Shown: positions 10,268 through 20,012 of the stretch, piece after piece | How positions within the stretch are numbered: position 1 is the stretch's first letter | Layout: the number at the start of each line of letters is the position of its first letter | Notes under the pieces: generated by a model | The model's input: the letters and a program-made list of their open reading frames with translations, nothing else | The model's database searches: none | What the model was told of the DNA's origin: nothing | Translations under genes and position numbers: made by a program | Assembly (NCBI GenBank): GCA_001801885.1 | Contig: MGYU01000100.1 | Location: 1 to 37,192 of the forward strand | From: Gammaproteobacteria bacterium RIFCSPLOWO2_12_47_11 | GTDB taxonomy: Bacteria > Pseudomonadota > Gammaproteobacteria > Eutrophobiales > Eutrophobiaceae | Length of the DNA stretch: 37,192 nt | Direction of reading: 5' to 3'

Positions 10268-10945
10268 TTACGAATCACCGGTTTTAAATCTGTTATCTTC
10301 CCGGATCACTTTCGGCACCAACACGCGATTGGTGATTGTGACCGGTTGGTATACCACGCGCTGTTTTTCCGGGTCGTAACGGACCTCGACATTGCCTTCC
10401 AGCGGGAAATCCTTGCGAAACGGGTGGCCGACAAAACCGTAATCGGTCAACAGGCGGCGCAGATCCGGGTGCCCTTCAAATAAAATCCCGAACAGATCAA
10501 AGGCCTCGCGTTCATACCAGTTGGCTGAAGACCATATATTAATGACGGAACTGATGCGTGGTGGATTGCTTTCCGGACGGCAACGCAGGCGCAGGCGCCG
10601 GTTGTGTTTAAGCGAGAGCAGGTGATATACCACTGCAATGTTATGTTTTTCACCAGCTTCAGGCTTATGGAATACACCTTTATATACACCACGGCTGAAA
10701 CCTGTACTGGTGGTGTCCTGTGTTTCCCACTCTGCCTGACCATAAGTGGAATAATCCACACCACAAAGATCAGAAAGTTGTTCGAAGGAGAATGCCGGTT
10801 CGTCCCGTAAAGCCTGACATATGTTTATCAGGTTGACGGGAGATATTTCAATGGTCACCTGTCCGTGTGCAATCTTGCATACACTGATCTGATCCGCAAA
10901 CCGCCCCTGCAACCGGCTGGCAAATGTCTCCAAGGATTCTGTCAT
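10268..10945 (-). CDS. nuoC: NADH-quinone oxidoreductase subunit C
   Basis: 225 aa; WYEREAFDLFGILFEGHPDLRRLLTDYGFVGHPFRKDFPL. Confidence 0.97.
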   Translation of the reverse strand: MTESLETFASRLQGRFADQISVCKIAHGQVTIEISPVNLINICQALRDEPAFSFEQLSDLCGVDYSTYGQAEWETQDTTSTGFSRGVYKGVFHKPEAGEKHNIAVVYHLLSLKHNRRLRLRCRPESNPPRISSVINIWSSANWYEREAFDLFGILFEGHPDLRRLLTDYGFVGHPFRKDFPLEGNVEVRYDPEKQRVVYQPVTITNRVLVPKVIREDNRFKTGDS

Positions 10946-10965
10946 ATCCGGTTTATCTGGTTAGC

Positions 10966-11445
10966 TCAGCGTGCTATGGAGTTGGTACGTTTGATCTTGT
11001 TCTGCAACTGGATGATGCCATACAACAGTGCCTCTGCCGTAGGCGGACAACCGGGCACATAGATATCGACCGGGACAATGCGATCACAACCGCGCACCAC
11101 TGCATAGGAATAATGGTAATAGCCACCGCCATTGGCACAGGAACCCATAGAGATCACCCAGCGTGGTTCCGCCATCTGGTCATAGACCTTGCGCAAGGCG
11201 GGCGCCATCTTGTTCACAAGCGTTCCGGCAACGATCATGACATCAGACTGGCGTGGGCTGGGGCGGAAAATCACTCCGAAACGATCCAGATCATAACGTG
11301 AGGCGCCGGCATGCATCATTTCCACTGCACAACAAGCCAGTCCGAAAGTCATCGGCCACATCGAGCCGGTGCGTGCCCAGTTCACCAGATTATCCACCGT
11401 CGTGGTGACTATGCCATGCTCATGGATTTTTTCTTCTACTCCCAT
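10966..11445 (-). CDS. nuoB: NADH-quinone oxidoreductase subunit B
   Basis: 159 aa; [31 protein letters not shown]. Confidence 0.98.
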   Translation of the reverse strand: MGVEEKIHEHGIVTTTVDNLVNWARTGSMWPMTFGLACCAVEMMHAGASRYDLDRFGVIFRPSPRQSDVMIVAGTLVNKMAPALRKVYDQMAEPRWVISMGSCANGGGYYHYSYAVVRGCDRIVPVDIYVPGCPPTAEALLYGIIQLQNKIKRTNSIAR

Positions 11446-11804
11446 TCCAGCGCACCTTTACGCCATTCATAGATAAACCCGATAACCAGCACACCGAGAA
11501 AGATCATCATGGCCCAGAATCCGGCCATGCCGATATTTGCCAATGCCACAGCCCAGGGGAACAGAAACGCGATCTCAAGATCAAAGATGATAAACAGAAT
11601 GGCAACCAGATAATAACGCACATCAAACTTCATACGGGCATCTTCAAAGGCCTCAAACCCGCATTCATAAGGGGATAGTTTTTCAGTATCCGGCCGGTCG
11701 TGCCCCATTATTTTACCGAGTACCAGCCCCAAACCTATCAACAGTGCACCGATGACGGCACCTATGACAAGAAAAATCAGAATGGGGAAGTAATTTTCCA
11801 GCAT
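11436..11804 (-). CDS. nuoA: NADH-quinone oxidoreductase subunit A
   Basis: 122 aa; [44 protein letters not shown]. Confidence 0.97.
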   Translation of the reverse strand: MLENYFPILIFLVIGAVIGALLIGLGLVLGKIMGHDRPDTEKLSPYECGFEAFEDARMKFDVRYYLVAILFIIFDLEIAFLFPWAVALANIGMAGFWAMMIFLGVLVIGFIYEWRKGALEWE

Positions 11805-12565
11805 GGTTGCTCTATAAATATACCAGTAATTTCATTGAGTTAAAGAAATATATGAATATTCATACGACATGCCGATTATTATACAAACAAGTCGACAGAC
11901 AAGCACTGAAAAAATTATAAACAGGGGATTACATCGATTACATTCATTAAGGAATCAGCAATAAATGTTCACAATGGGTCATCAAGACATGGGTGTGAAT
12001 TACACAATGATATTGCTTCGACCGTTCATGCCGGGTTTGAAAATAATCACGACAATCATTTAAATCAAATCAGACTATTCTCAGTAGGAATTAACAAAAA
12101 AACAGTTGTCTGTCCCCTCTTATTACAGATCCGATTGGCATAATATCCCACACGCCATTCACTTCCCGGATAATCGTACTCGACATTATACAATGAATAT
12201 TTTTTCCAGTTTAATCCTCTCATCCTAAGATAACTGTTTACATACGATAACGGAAATAGGCAATCCGCAAAGCGTCAGAACGTGAATGTCGAAGTGTTTC
12301 AAATTCGATTGGGTTATTGATACGTGAGCATTGTAAAAAAACAGGGATTAAAATCCCCGAACAGGGAAAATGATAAGAACAATTAACTAACATGCTTTTC
12401 AAATGTATGCCTCCATTTATTTAGATGGGGCCGGGGTGAGCGGCTACGAATAAATTGACAATGCCCATTTCTTCCTATAATGATCTATAAAAGGAATTTT
12501 ATTTTCCTATATATGGTTACGACAGCTTTTTTTGATTGGCCTTTGAACACTGAGGAAAGATAAAG

Positions 12566-14374
12566 ATGCTATTCCGTCATCTTTACATTGGAACAATGTT
12601 ATTGGTATGTGGTCTCGTGGCTGCTTCCCCCACAGGATATGCTGTAGACGATGATCGTCTGATAAACGCCCATGCGGATAGCACCAACTGGCTGACTTAC
12701 GGCCATGGATACAGCAATCAACGCTATTCCGAACTGGATGAAATCAACCGGGACAATATAAAGAAATTAGCCCCCAGGTGGATCTATCAGACAGGCATCC
12801 AGGGCACATTCCAAAGCAATCCCCTTGTGGCGGACGGCGTCATGTACCTCAGCACGCCGTTTAACCATGTGGTCGCCCTGGATGCCGCGACAGGAGAAGA
12901 AAAGTGGCGCTATCAGCATGAGCTTAAGACTGAAAAGCTTTGCTGCGGACCCACAAATCGTGGGCTCGCGTTGGGTTACGGAAAGATTTACATGATCACT
13001 GTGGATGCCCGCGTGATTGCGCTTGATATACAAACCGGGGCGGTACAGTGGGATATTCCCCTCGCCGGCCCAACCACAGGCACACCGGAATCCCTGGATA
13101 TTTTGTCAGATGCTGACGCGCTGAAAAACTGGGATGTAATCGGCTGGACGGGTTTTTCGGGGAATATGGCGCCGCTGGTCTTTGATGGTTTGGTCATTGT
13201 CGGTGTCAGTGGCGCCGGTTACGGCCTCACTCTGCGACCGCCTTCAGAGGAAGGGCCCCATGCGGTCGTTGGAGTATCCGGCGTGAAGTATGGGCTCCGT
13301 GCCTTTGTATCGGCTCACGACGCCCAGACCGGGCAGTTGCGATGGCGCTGGTATTCAACTCCGGAGCAAGGCTGGGAAGGGGAATATACTTCCAGGACGC
13401 TTGCGGGAGACACGCTTGAGCGGGATATTGAGGCAGAGAAAGCCGCCTCTTCCCTATATCCGGATTCCTGGAAATACGGGGGCGGTTCGGTGTGGACTCA
13501 TCCGGCCCTCGATCCGGAACTGGGTCTGCTCTATGTAGGCACGGGCAACCCTGCACCAGAGATGGATGATACTACCCGCCCCGGTGACAATCTCTATACC
13601 TCTTCCCTGGTTGCCCTCGATGTGCGGACAGGCCAGTTAAAATGGTTTTTCCAACAGGTCCCTCATGACCTGTGGAACTATGATGTCGCGAGCTCTCCGA
13701 TCCTCATCAATGTGATGCATAACGGCCACCTTGTGCCAGCCGTGGTCCAGGCGGGAAAGACGGGTTGGCTTTATGTTCATGACCGCGTTACCGGTGAATT
13801 GCTATTACGTTCTGAGCCTTTCGTCCCGCAGAACAACATGTTTCGGCGTCCAACCCGAGAAGGTATCGTGATCTCCCCCGGTCTGGTAGGCGGTAATGAC
13901 TGGTCTCCGGCTGCATACAACCCGCAAACCGGCTGGGTCTATTCGGCAGCCGTACACCTGCCCACAAAATACACGATCCATGACATCCCGGCGCAGGACC
14001 GCCAACCTGGACTCGGCGAAACCTATGTCGCCGCAACCAGCACTGAGGTTCCCGGAACGGGGCGGTTAACCGCCGTTGATCCCGTCTCCGGCAAGATCAA
14101 ATGGCAGATGGAGACAGACAAACTCCTGGTGGGAGGGGTGAGCACTACTGCGGGAGGATTACTGTTCGTCGGGGAAAGTAATGGTTATTTCACTGCCCGT
14201 GATGCAGCGAACGGCCAGTTATTGTGGCGGTTCCAAACAGGGGCCGGCGTTAATGCACCACCCATCGTGTACCAGGCCGGGGGGGAGGAATTCGTAGCAG
14301 TGGCTGCGGGGGGACACCAGAAATTCCAGTTCCCCCCTGGAGATGCGGTCATCGCGTTCGCCCTGGTCAAATGA
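12566..14374 (+). CDS. PQQ-dependent (quinoprotein) alcohol dehydrogenase-type protein, periplasmic, no cytochrome c domain
   Basis: 602 aa; signal peptide; NWLTYGHGYSNQRYSELDEINRDNIKKLAPRW; adjacent CC pair (KLCCGPTNRG); beta-propeller motifs (GGSVWTHPALDPELGLLYVGTGNPAP, RPGDNLYTSSLVALDVRTGQLKW); no CxxCH seen. A gaggaaag Shine-Dalgarno-like sequence precedes the ATG. Confidence 0.92.
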   Translation: MLFRHLYIGTMLLVCGLVAASPTGYAVDDDRLINAHADSTNWLTYGHGYSNQRYSELDEINRDNIKKLAPRWIYQTGIQGTFQSNPLVADGVMYLSTPFNHVVALDAATGEEKWRYQHELKTEKLCCGPTNRGLALGYGKIYMITVDARVIALDIQTGAVQWDIPLAGPTTGTPESLDILSDADALKNWDVIGWTGFSGNMAPLVFDGLVIVGVSGAGYGLTLRPPSEEGPHAVVGVSGVKYGLRAFVSAHDAQTGQLRWRWYSTPEQGWEGEYTSRTLAGDTLERDIEAEKAASSLYPDSWKYGGGSVWTHPALDPELGLLYVGTGNPAPEMDDTTRPGDNLYTSSLVALDVRTGQLKWFFQQVPHDLWNYDVASSPILINVMHNGHLVPAVVQAGKTGWLYVHDRVTGELLLRSEPFVPQNNMFRRPTREGIVISPGLVGGNDWSPAAYNPQTGWVYSAAVHLPTKYTIHDIPAQDRQPGLGETYVAATSTEVPGTGRLTAVDPVSGKIKWQMETDKLLVGGVSTTAGGLLFVGESNGYFTARDAANGQLLWRFQTGAGVNAPPIVYQAGGEEFVAVAAGGHQKFQFPPGDAVIAFALVK

Positions 14375-14675
14375 TCTCCGATTATCGTTTCCGCCATATC
14401 TCAGGTTTTATACGCGGCCTTGTTTAAGTAAAATCAATAAGGTCAATGTGGTAAAAATATTCAATAAATAAAGGTAGTCATACTCAAAGTCATGAAATGA
14501 AGATCAAGAAAAAAGACAGGGGCAAAATAAAAGAAAACAGGGTAAAAATAACAAACCAAATAAAATTAGACTTTTAACAAAAAAGGGCGAAATATTTAAA
14601 GACATTAAAATAAAATGCACGAATTGCAAAAAAGAATTTAGTACTGTTACCTACTATAGAGAGACCACTATAATA

Positions 14676-14760
14676 TGGTGCCGATGGGGAGACTCGAACT
14701 CCCACGGGTTGCCCCACTACCCCCTCAAGATAGCGTGTCTACCAATTCCACCACATCGGC
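14676..14760 (-). tRNA. tRNA-Leu (anticodon GAG), CCA encoded
   Basis: Minus strand GCCGATG...CATCGGCACCA acceptor; anticodon loop TTGAGGG; long variable arm; TTCGAGTCT T-loop; 85 nt. Confidence 0.93.
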
Positions 14761-14812
14761 TTGAATACAGTTATAAGTCACAAGTTAAAAGTTACAAGTG
14801 ATGTGTAACAAT

Positions 14813-15223
14813 TTACTCTTCTGGTAACACCGGGACATCCATTGGTGCGGAAGAAGTATCTACCGATGCTTCATCCTGAATATCCTGCGGTATAGCGCCG
14901 GCCTCATCCTGCACCGGCATGTCGGTAACCGGTGGGAGTACTATGCCTGGTTCACTGTCCAGAAGACTGGCGGGTGCCTTGACTCTCTGCGTAGACAGAT
15001 AGCCCAGTAACAGGCTGTTGGCAAGAAAGACTACCGCCAGTACGGTCGTCACCTTTGTCATAAAGTTACCCGATCCGCGGCTGCCGAATACCGTGGCCGA
15101 AGCACCACTACCGAAGGCGGCACCGGCATCAGCACCCTTGCCATGCTGGATCAGGATAAAACCAATCAAGGTTATTGCGACAATAATCTGTAATACGAAT
15201 AATAGAGTCTGAATTGTTTCCAT
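14813..15223 (-). CDS. secG: Preprotein translocase subunit SecG
   Basis: 136 aa; METIQTLLFVLQIIVAITLIGFILIQHGKGADAGAAFGSGASATVFGSRGSGNF. Confidence 0.95.
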   Translation of the reverse strand: METIQTLLFVLQIIVAITLIGFILIQHGKGADAGAAFGSGASATVFGSRGSGNFMTKVTTVLAVVFLANSLLLGYLSTQRVKAPASLLDSEPGIVLPPVTDMPVQDEAGAIPQDIQDEASVDTSSAPMDVPVLPEE

Positions 15224-15242
15224 AGATTTTCCTTCCAGTTTA

Positions 15243-15368
15243 TTGAAAAACTACTACGCCCGGCCATCCGCCGTTAAAAACTGGCTCGAAATACTCATTT
15301 ACTTGTATGTAAACTCCGTTTTCTTACCAGTTTTGCCTTGTCTGGTCTTCGCTCGTCACGTTTTTCAA
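15243..15368. repeat. Nested palindromic element between tpiA and secG
   Basis: TTGAAAAAC/GTTTTTCAA (outer), AAAACTGG/CCAGTTTT (inner), TTTAC-ttgtat-GTAAA (centre). Confidence 0.7.
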
Positions 15369-15378
15369 GAAATTGTTG

Positions 15379-16140
15379 TTAAGCTGCGCGGCAGATAGCG
15401 AGGAAATCGTTGGCATCCAGAGATGCACCACCGATCAGACCTCCATCGATATCCGCCATGGTAAATAATTCCTCTGCATTTGTTGCCTTGACACTGCCGC
15501 CATAAAGTATGCGGACATTATCGGCAATCCTTTCATCATGTCTGGCCAGCCTCAACCGGATGAAGGCATGGACTTCCTGGGCCTGTTCCGGAGTGGCGGT
15601 CCTGCCCGTCCCGATGGCCCAGACCGGTTCATAAGCGATCACGGCCTGATCAAAACTTTCTATACTGCATTTTGATATCACTGCATCCAGTTGCCTGGCA
15701 ATGACATTATCGGTATCGCCTGCTTCCCGTTCCTCGAGATATTCACCAACACACAGGATCGGTGTCAATCCGGCTTTATTTGCCTGGGCAAATTTTTCCG
15801 CTACCAGGACATCGGTCTCACCATACAGTGTACGCCGCTCGGAATGGCCCACAATGACGTACCGGCATTGATAATCCAGCAACATGGCTGCCGAGATTTC
15901 ACCGGTATAGGCCCCGGAATCATGCCGGGCCAGGTTTTGTGCACCCAGCACCATGCCGCTTCTTCCCAGTAAACTGGCCACTTCAGCCAGATAGACAAAC
16001 GGCGGACAGATGACAATTTCGGCCTTTACATCTGCCCGTATCCCTTCAATTAGCTTGCCCATCAGTGGACGAATGGTATCCAGGCTTCCATTCATCTTCC
16101 AGTTTGCAGCAACAAGCGGTTGGCGATCAGAACTCATCAT
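15379..16140 (-). CDS. tpiA: Triosephosphate isomerase
   Basis: 253 aa; AANWKMNG, VIVGHSERRTLYGE, AYEPVWAIGTG, ILYGGSVKATN, GLIGGASL. Confidence 0.97.
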   Translation of the reverse strand: MMSSDRQPLVAANWKMNGSLDTIRPLMGKLIEGIRADVKAEIVICPPFVYLAEVASLLGRSGMVLGAQNLARHDSGAYTGEISAAMLLDYQCRYVIVGHSERRTLYGETDVLVAEKFAQANKAGLTPILCVGEYLEEREAGDTDNVIARQLDAVISKCSIESFDQAVIAYEPVWAIGTGRTATPEQAQEVHAFIRLRLARHDERIADNVRILYGGSVKATNAEELFTMADIDGGLIGGASLDANDFLAICRAA

Positions 16141-16223
16141 CAGGGAAATCAGGCTCTAAAAGGCCGCCCAGCTTACAGATTGCAGGCACTGAAATCAACG
16201 GTGGTTGATATATCAGGCATTGA

Positions 16224-16967
16224 TTATTTGACCTCATCCAGAAAACGATTGACCTCTATCCTGTCCAGTTCGTAATAATGACCCGGACGCAAATCTCTGG
16301 GAAGAAAATATGGTCCGTAACGTACACGTATCAAGCGGCTGACGGTGATACCCAGTGATTCCCACATGCGCCGCACTTCCCGGTTGCGTCCTTCCATGAT
16401 CGTTACGTGATACCAGTGATTGGTCCCCTTGCCGCCGCCATCATGGATGGTGGTGAATCTCGCCTTGCCATCTTCAAGTTCGATACCATTAACCAGTCTT
16501 TTCAATGTTTCCTTACTGGCCTCACCAAAAACACGCACGGCATATTCCCGTTCTAACTCACTGGAGGGGCGCATGAGCTTATTAGCCAGATCACCATCAT
16601 TGGTAAACAGCAACAACCCGGAGGTGTTGATATCCAGCCGGCCGATGCCAATCCAGCGGCCTTTTTTGATCCTCGGTAATCTCTCAAAAACGGTCGGACG
16701 GTCCTTTTCATCCTTGCGGGTACAAACCTCACCCACCGGTTTATGATAGGCAAGGATCCGTGTTTTTTGAGTTAACGATAGTCCCGGATGTAACAACTGT
16801 CCATCAAGCCTGACCTTGTCGGCCGGTGTGATTTTGTCACCCAGCTGTGCACGTTGGCCATTGATGCTGAGGCGCCCTGCCTTGACCCATCCCTCGATCT
16901 CGCGGCGCGATCCTATGCCGGCCTGGGCGAGGACCTTTTGTATTCTTTCGGGAGATAATTGAGACAT
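16224..16967 (-). CDS. rluB: Ribosomal large subunit pseudouridine synthase B family (RluB/RsuA family)
   Basis: 247 aa; S4 domain (ERIQKVLAQAGIGSRREIEGWVKAGRLSING), IGRLDINTSGLLLFTNDGDLANKLMRPS, EGRNREVRRMWE. Confidence 0.9.
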   Translation of the reverse strand: MSQLSPERIQKVLAQAGIGSRREIEGWVKAGRLSINGQRAQLGDKITPADKVRLDGQLLHPGLSLTQKTRILAYHKPVGEVCTRKDEKDRPTVFERLPRIKKGRWIGIGRLDINTSGLLLFTNDGDLANKLMRPSSELEREYAVRVFGEASKETLKRLVNGIELEDGKARFTTIHDGGGKGTNHWYHVTIMEGRNREVRRMWESLGITVSRLIRVRYGPYFLPRDLRPGHYYELDRIEVNRFLDEVK

Positions 16968-17003
16968 GTGGTTACTTACAATTTTTACTTTGATAAGGAA
17001 ATG

Positions 17004-17124
17004 TTGTCATTTCGAGTGTATGCGAGAAATCCTGTTTTTTTACATATAAGATTTCTCGTCCGCCGTTCCCGGCGCGGCTCTACCTCCTCCATCCATGGAA
17101 TCGTCCCTTCGGTCGAAATGACAA
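17004..17124. repeat. Palindromic element between scpB and rluB
   Basis: Perfect 12-bp terminal inverted repeat TTGTCATTTCGA ... TCGAAATGACAA; internal GAGAAATC / GATTTCTC. Ends immediately before the scpB stop codon (17125). Confidence 0.8.
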
Positions 17125-17826
17125 TTAATGCGTAATCGGGATTACCTTGTCATCTTCTGTGCTGAATTCTTCCGCTACAGATTCATGGATTTCAACATCC
17201 TCATCATTTTCAATTCTGTTTGATTCCTGTTCATGATCCTGGACACCTTCAACCTCTGGATTTTTCAGCGAGTCAAACAGATCGGGATTTATCTGGCTGA
17301 GTTCCTTGATCTCGGCCAGTGTTGGCAGATCAGAGAGTTTTTTCAGATTGAAATAATCAAGGAATTCTTTCGTAGTAGCGAGTAACTCCGGTCTGCCCGG
17401 TACATCCTTGTGCCCCACTACCTTGATCCATTCGCGTTCCTGCAAGGTCTTGATAATGGTGGTACTGACTCCCACACCACGGATGTCTTCGATCTCGGCG
17501 CGGGTCAGTGGTTGACGATAGGCAATGATGGCGAGTGTTTCCAGCAGTGCACGTGAATAACGCGGCGGTTTCTCATCGAACAACCGGTTGACCCATTCGG
17601 CATAATCACTCTTCACCTGTACGCGATAGCCGCTTGCAACCTCACACACTTCGATACCACGATTTTTATAGTCCTCCTGCAATTGATCCAGTGCGGCCTT
17701 GACCATCTCCCGGTCAGGTTCTTCAATATCCTTTTCAAACAGTGCGAGTATGCGGGCCATGCTGAGTGGTTTGTCTGACACCATCAGTGCCGCTTCAATA
17801 ATGCATTTAATCTTTTCATGGTTCAT
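17125..17826 (-). CDS. scpB: Segregation and condensation protein B
   Basis: 233 aa; ALLETLAIIAYRQPLTRAEIEDIRGVGVSTTIIKTLQEREWIKVVGHKDVPGRPELLATTKEFLDYF. Confidence 0.95.
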   Translation of the reverse strand: MNHEKIKCIIEAALMVSDKPLSMARILALFEKDIEEPDREMVKAALDQLQEDYKNRGIEVCEVASGYRVQVKSDYAEWVNRLFDEKPPRYSRALLETLAIIAYRQPLTRAEIEDIRGVGVSTTIIKTLQEREWIKVVGHKDVPGRPELLATTKEFLDYFNLKKLSDLPTLAEIKELSQINPDLFDSLKNPEVEGVQDHEQESNRIENDEDVEIHESVAEEFSTEDDKVIPITH

Positions 17827-18650
17827 GCTGCAGCCTTGACATAAATAGGACCATACAATTCATTCTGTACCATTTCAATCAGTGCATCTTTTAACAATTC
17901 CAGTATGGCCAGCAGGGATACAATCACACCAGCCCGCCCTTCTTCTACAGAAAATAATGAAGTGAATTCAATAAACTCATCTGCCGATACACGTTCCAGT
18001 ATGATACTCATACGTTCCCGCACAGACAGGGGTTCACGGGTGATGTGATGATGAGAAAACATTTCGGCCCGGGACAACACTTCGGCAAAGACCTTGAGCA
18101 ATGCATCCAGCGATACGTTCGGGGGTCCATGATTAATGCTCCGATCCGGAAACTCGACTATCGTACCAAAAATATCCCGTTCATACCTTGGCAGGCTGTC
18201 GAGATCATCCGCTGCCTGTTTGTAACGTTCATATTCCTGCAAGCGACGGATCAGTTCTGCACGCGGATCTCCTTCCTCCTCTTCATAATCAGAACGCGGT
18301 AATAACATCCTGGATTTAATCTCGGCCAGCATCGCTGCCATCACTAGGTAATCACCGGCCAGTTCCAGTTGCAATACTTCCATTAATTCAATGTACTGCA
18401 TATATTGCGCAGTGATCTGGGCAATCGGGATGTCGAGAATATCAATATTCTGTCTCTTGATCAGATAGAGCAACAGATCGAGTGGGCCTTCAAAGGCCTC
18501 AAGAAATATCTCCAGTGCATCCGGCGGGATATACAGATCGCTCGGCATCTCCGACATCGGTTCGCCCTGCACAATAGCAAAGGGCATCTCTGCCTGGCTG
18601 CGGGTTGTTGTCACTGGAGTTATCTCTTTATCCGGCATCACGTCATTCAA
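17823..18650 (-). CDS. scpA: Segregation and condensation protein A
   Basis: 275 aa; FEGPLDLLLYLIKRQNIDILDIPIAQITAQYMQYIELM; overlaps scpB by 4 nt. Confidence 0.95.
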   Translation of the reverse strand: MNDVMPDKEITPVTTTRSQAEMPFAIVQGEPMSEMPSDLYIPPDALEIFLEAFEGPLDLLLYLIKRQNIDILDIPIAQITAQYMQYIELMEVLQLELAGDYLVMAAMLAEIKSRMLLPRSDYEEEEGDPRAELIRRLQEYERYKQAADDLDSLPRYERDIFGTIVEFPDRSINHGPPNVSLDALLKVFAEVLSRAEMFSHHHITREPLSVRERMSIILERVSADEFIEFTSLFSVEEGRAGVIVSLLAILELLKDALIEMVQNELYGPIYVKAAA

Positions 18651-18657
18651 TTACAGG

Positions 18658-19869
18658 TTAAGTATAGTCCAAACCCATGGCTTCCCTGACCTCCTCCATG
18701 GTCTCACGGGCCACATCGCGGGCCACCTCACAACCGTCAGCGATGATCGCCTTTACCGTCTCCTTGTCCTTTTGATATTCCTTCGCCCGTTCCCGGATAG
18801 GTGATTGTTCCCTGAGAATGGCATCGACTACGGGCTTTTTGCAATCAAGGCAACCAATCGTTGCGGTTGTACATCCTGCCTGTACCCACTGTTTGAGATC
18901 ATCATCAGAATAAACCTGGTGCAGACCCCAGACCGGGCATTTGTCCGGATCACCGGGGTCACTGCGCCGGATCCGGGCCGGGTCAGTTGGCATGGTTCTG
19001 ATCTTTTCCCCAACACTTGCCGGACTTTCCCTGAGGTTGATTGTATTACCATAGGATTTCGACATCTTCTGGCCATCGAGACCGGGCATCTTGGAGGCTG
19101 GCGACAGCAGGGCCTGCGGTTCCGGGAAGATGACTTTTCCACCACCTTCCAGGTAACCATATAATCGTTCCCGGTCACCGATAGAGATATTCTGTTGTGA
19201 TACGAGCATCGCTCTGGCTTTATCAAGTGCCAGGGTATCCCCCTGTTCCTGATAACTGCGGCGCAGGTCGTGATAAAGCTTGTTGTTTTTCTTGCCCAGC
19301 TTTTTTGCTGCGGCTTCGGCCTTTTCCTCAAAGCCGGGCTCGCGGCCATAAAGATAATTGAACCGCCTGGCTATTTCCCGCGCCAGTTCGACATGGGCCA
19401 CCTGATCTTCACCTACCGGTACATTCCCTGCCTTGTAGATCAGGATATCAGCCGATTGCAGCAATGGATAACCGAGAAATCCATAGGTCGTCAGGTCCCT
19501 GTTTGAGAGTTTTTCCTGCTGATCCTTGTAACTTGGCACCCTTTCCAGCCAACTGAGCGGGGTGCACATGGATAACAGCAGATGCAGTTCGGCATGCTCA
19601 GGGATATGGGACTGGATGAAGAGTTTGGCCGTTCCCGGGTTAATTCCGGCGGCCAGCCAATCTATCACCATATCGAAGACACTTCCGGCAATTTCCTGTG
19701 GTGCCTCGTATTCTGTGGTAAGCGCATGCCAGTCCGCCACAAAAAAGAAACACTCATATTCATTCTGTAATTTGAGCCAGTTCTTTAATACCCCGTGATA
19801 ATGGCCCAGATGGAGTTGGCCGGTTGGCCGCATGCCGGACAAAACCCGCCGGTTTGCACTACTGCTCAA
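18658..19869 (-). CDS. trpS: Tryptophanyl-tRNA synthetase
   Basis: 403 aa; GMRPTGQLHLGHYHGVLKNW, GQKMSKSYGNTI. Confidence 0.97.
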   Translation of the reverse strand: MSSSANRRVLSGMRPTGQLHLGHYHGVLKNWLKLQNEYECFFFVADWHALTTEYEAPQEIAGSVFDMVIDWLAAGINPGTAKLFIQSHIPEHAELHLLLSMCTPLSWLERVPSYKDQQEKLSNRDLTTYGFLGYPLLQSADILIYKAGNVPVGEDQVAHVELAREIARRFNYLYGREPGFEEKAEAAAKKLGKKNNKLYHDLRRSYQEQGDTLALDKARAMLVSQQNISIGDRERLYGYLEGGGKVIFPEPQALLSPASKMPGLDGQKMSKSYGNTINLRESPASVGEKIRTMPTDPARIRRSDPGDPDKCPVWGLHQVYSDDDLKQWVQAGCTTATIGCLDCKKPVVDAILREQSPIRERAKEYQKDKETVKAIIADGCEVARDVARETMEEVREAMGLDYT

Positions 19870-20012
19870 GTATGATCCTCCCCTGGGAAGTGCTTGATTG
19901 GTATGGAATTCATATAGATGGCAGAATTATAACCCAGATACCTGCCAGACCCTATGCCTTATCAAGACACGGCGAAAATGGCGCAGGTACGGAATAGAAC
20001 GCGCAACAGTTT

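Noticed and set aside
11805-12100. Possible att duplication of the tRNA-Leu 3' end bounding the PQQ dehydrogenase insert
   Set aside because: No copy of the tRNA 3' terminal sequence (TGGTGCCGATGGGGAGACTCGAAC) was found on the nuoA side, and no integrase is present.
12566-14374. Lanthanide-dependent (XoxF-type) assignment of the PQQ dehydrogenase
   Set aside because: The aligned segment appears to read PALDPE rather than the DYD-type pattern I associate with lanthanide enzymes. Without an alignment the metal type cannot be called.
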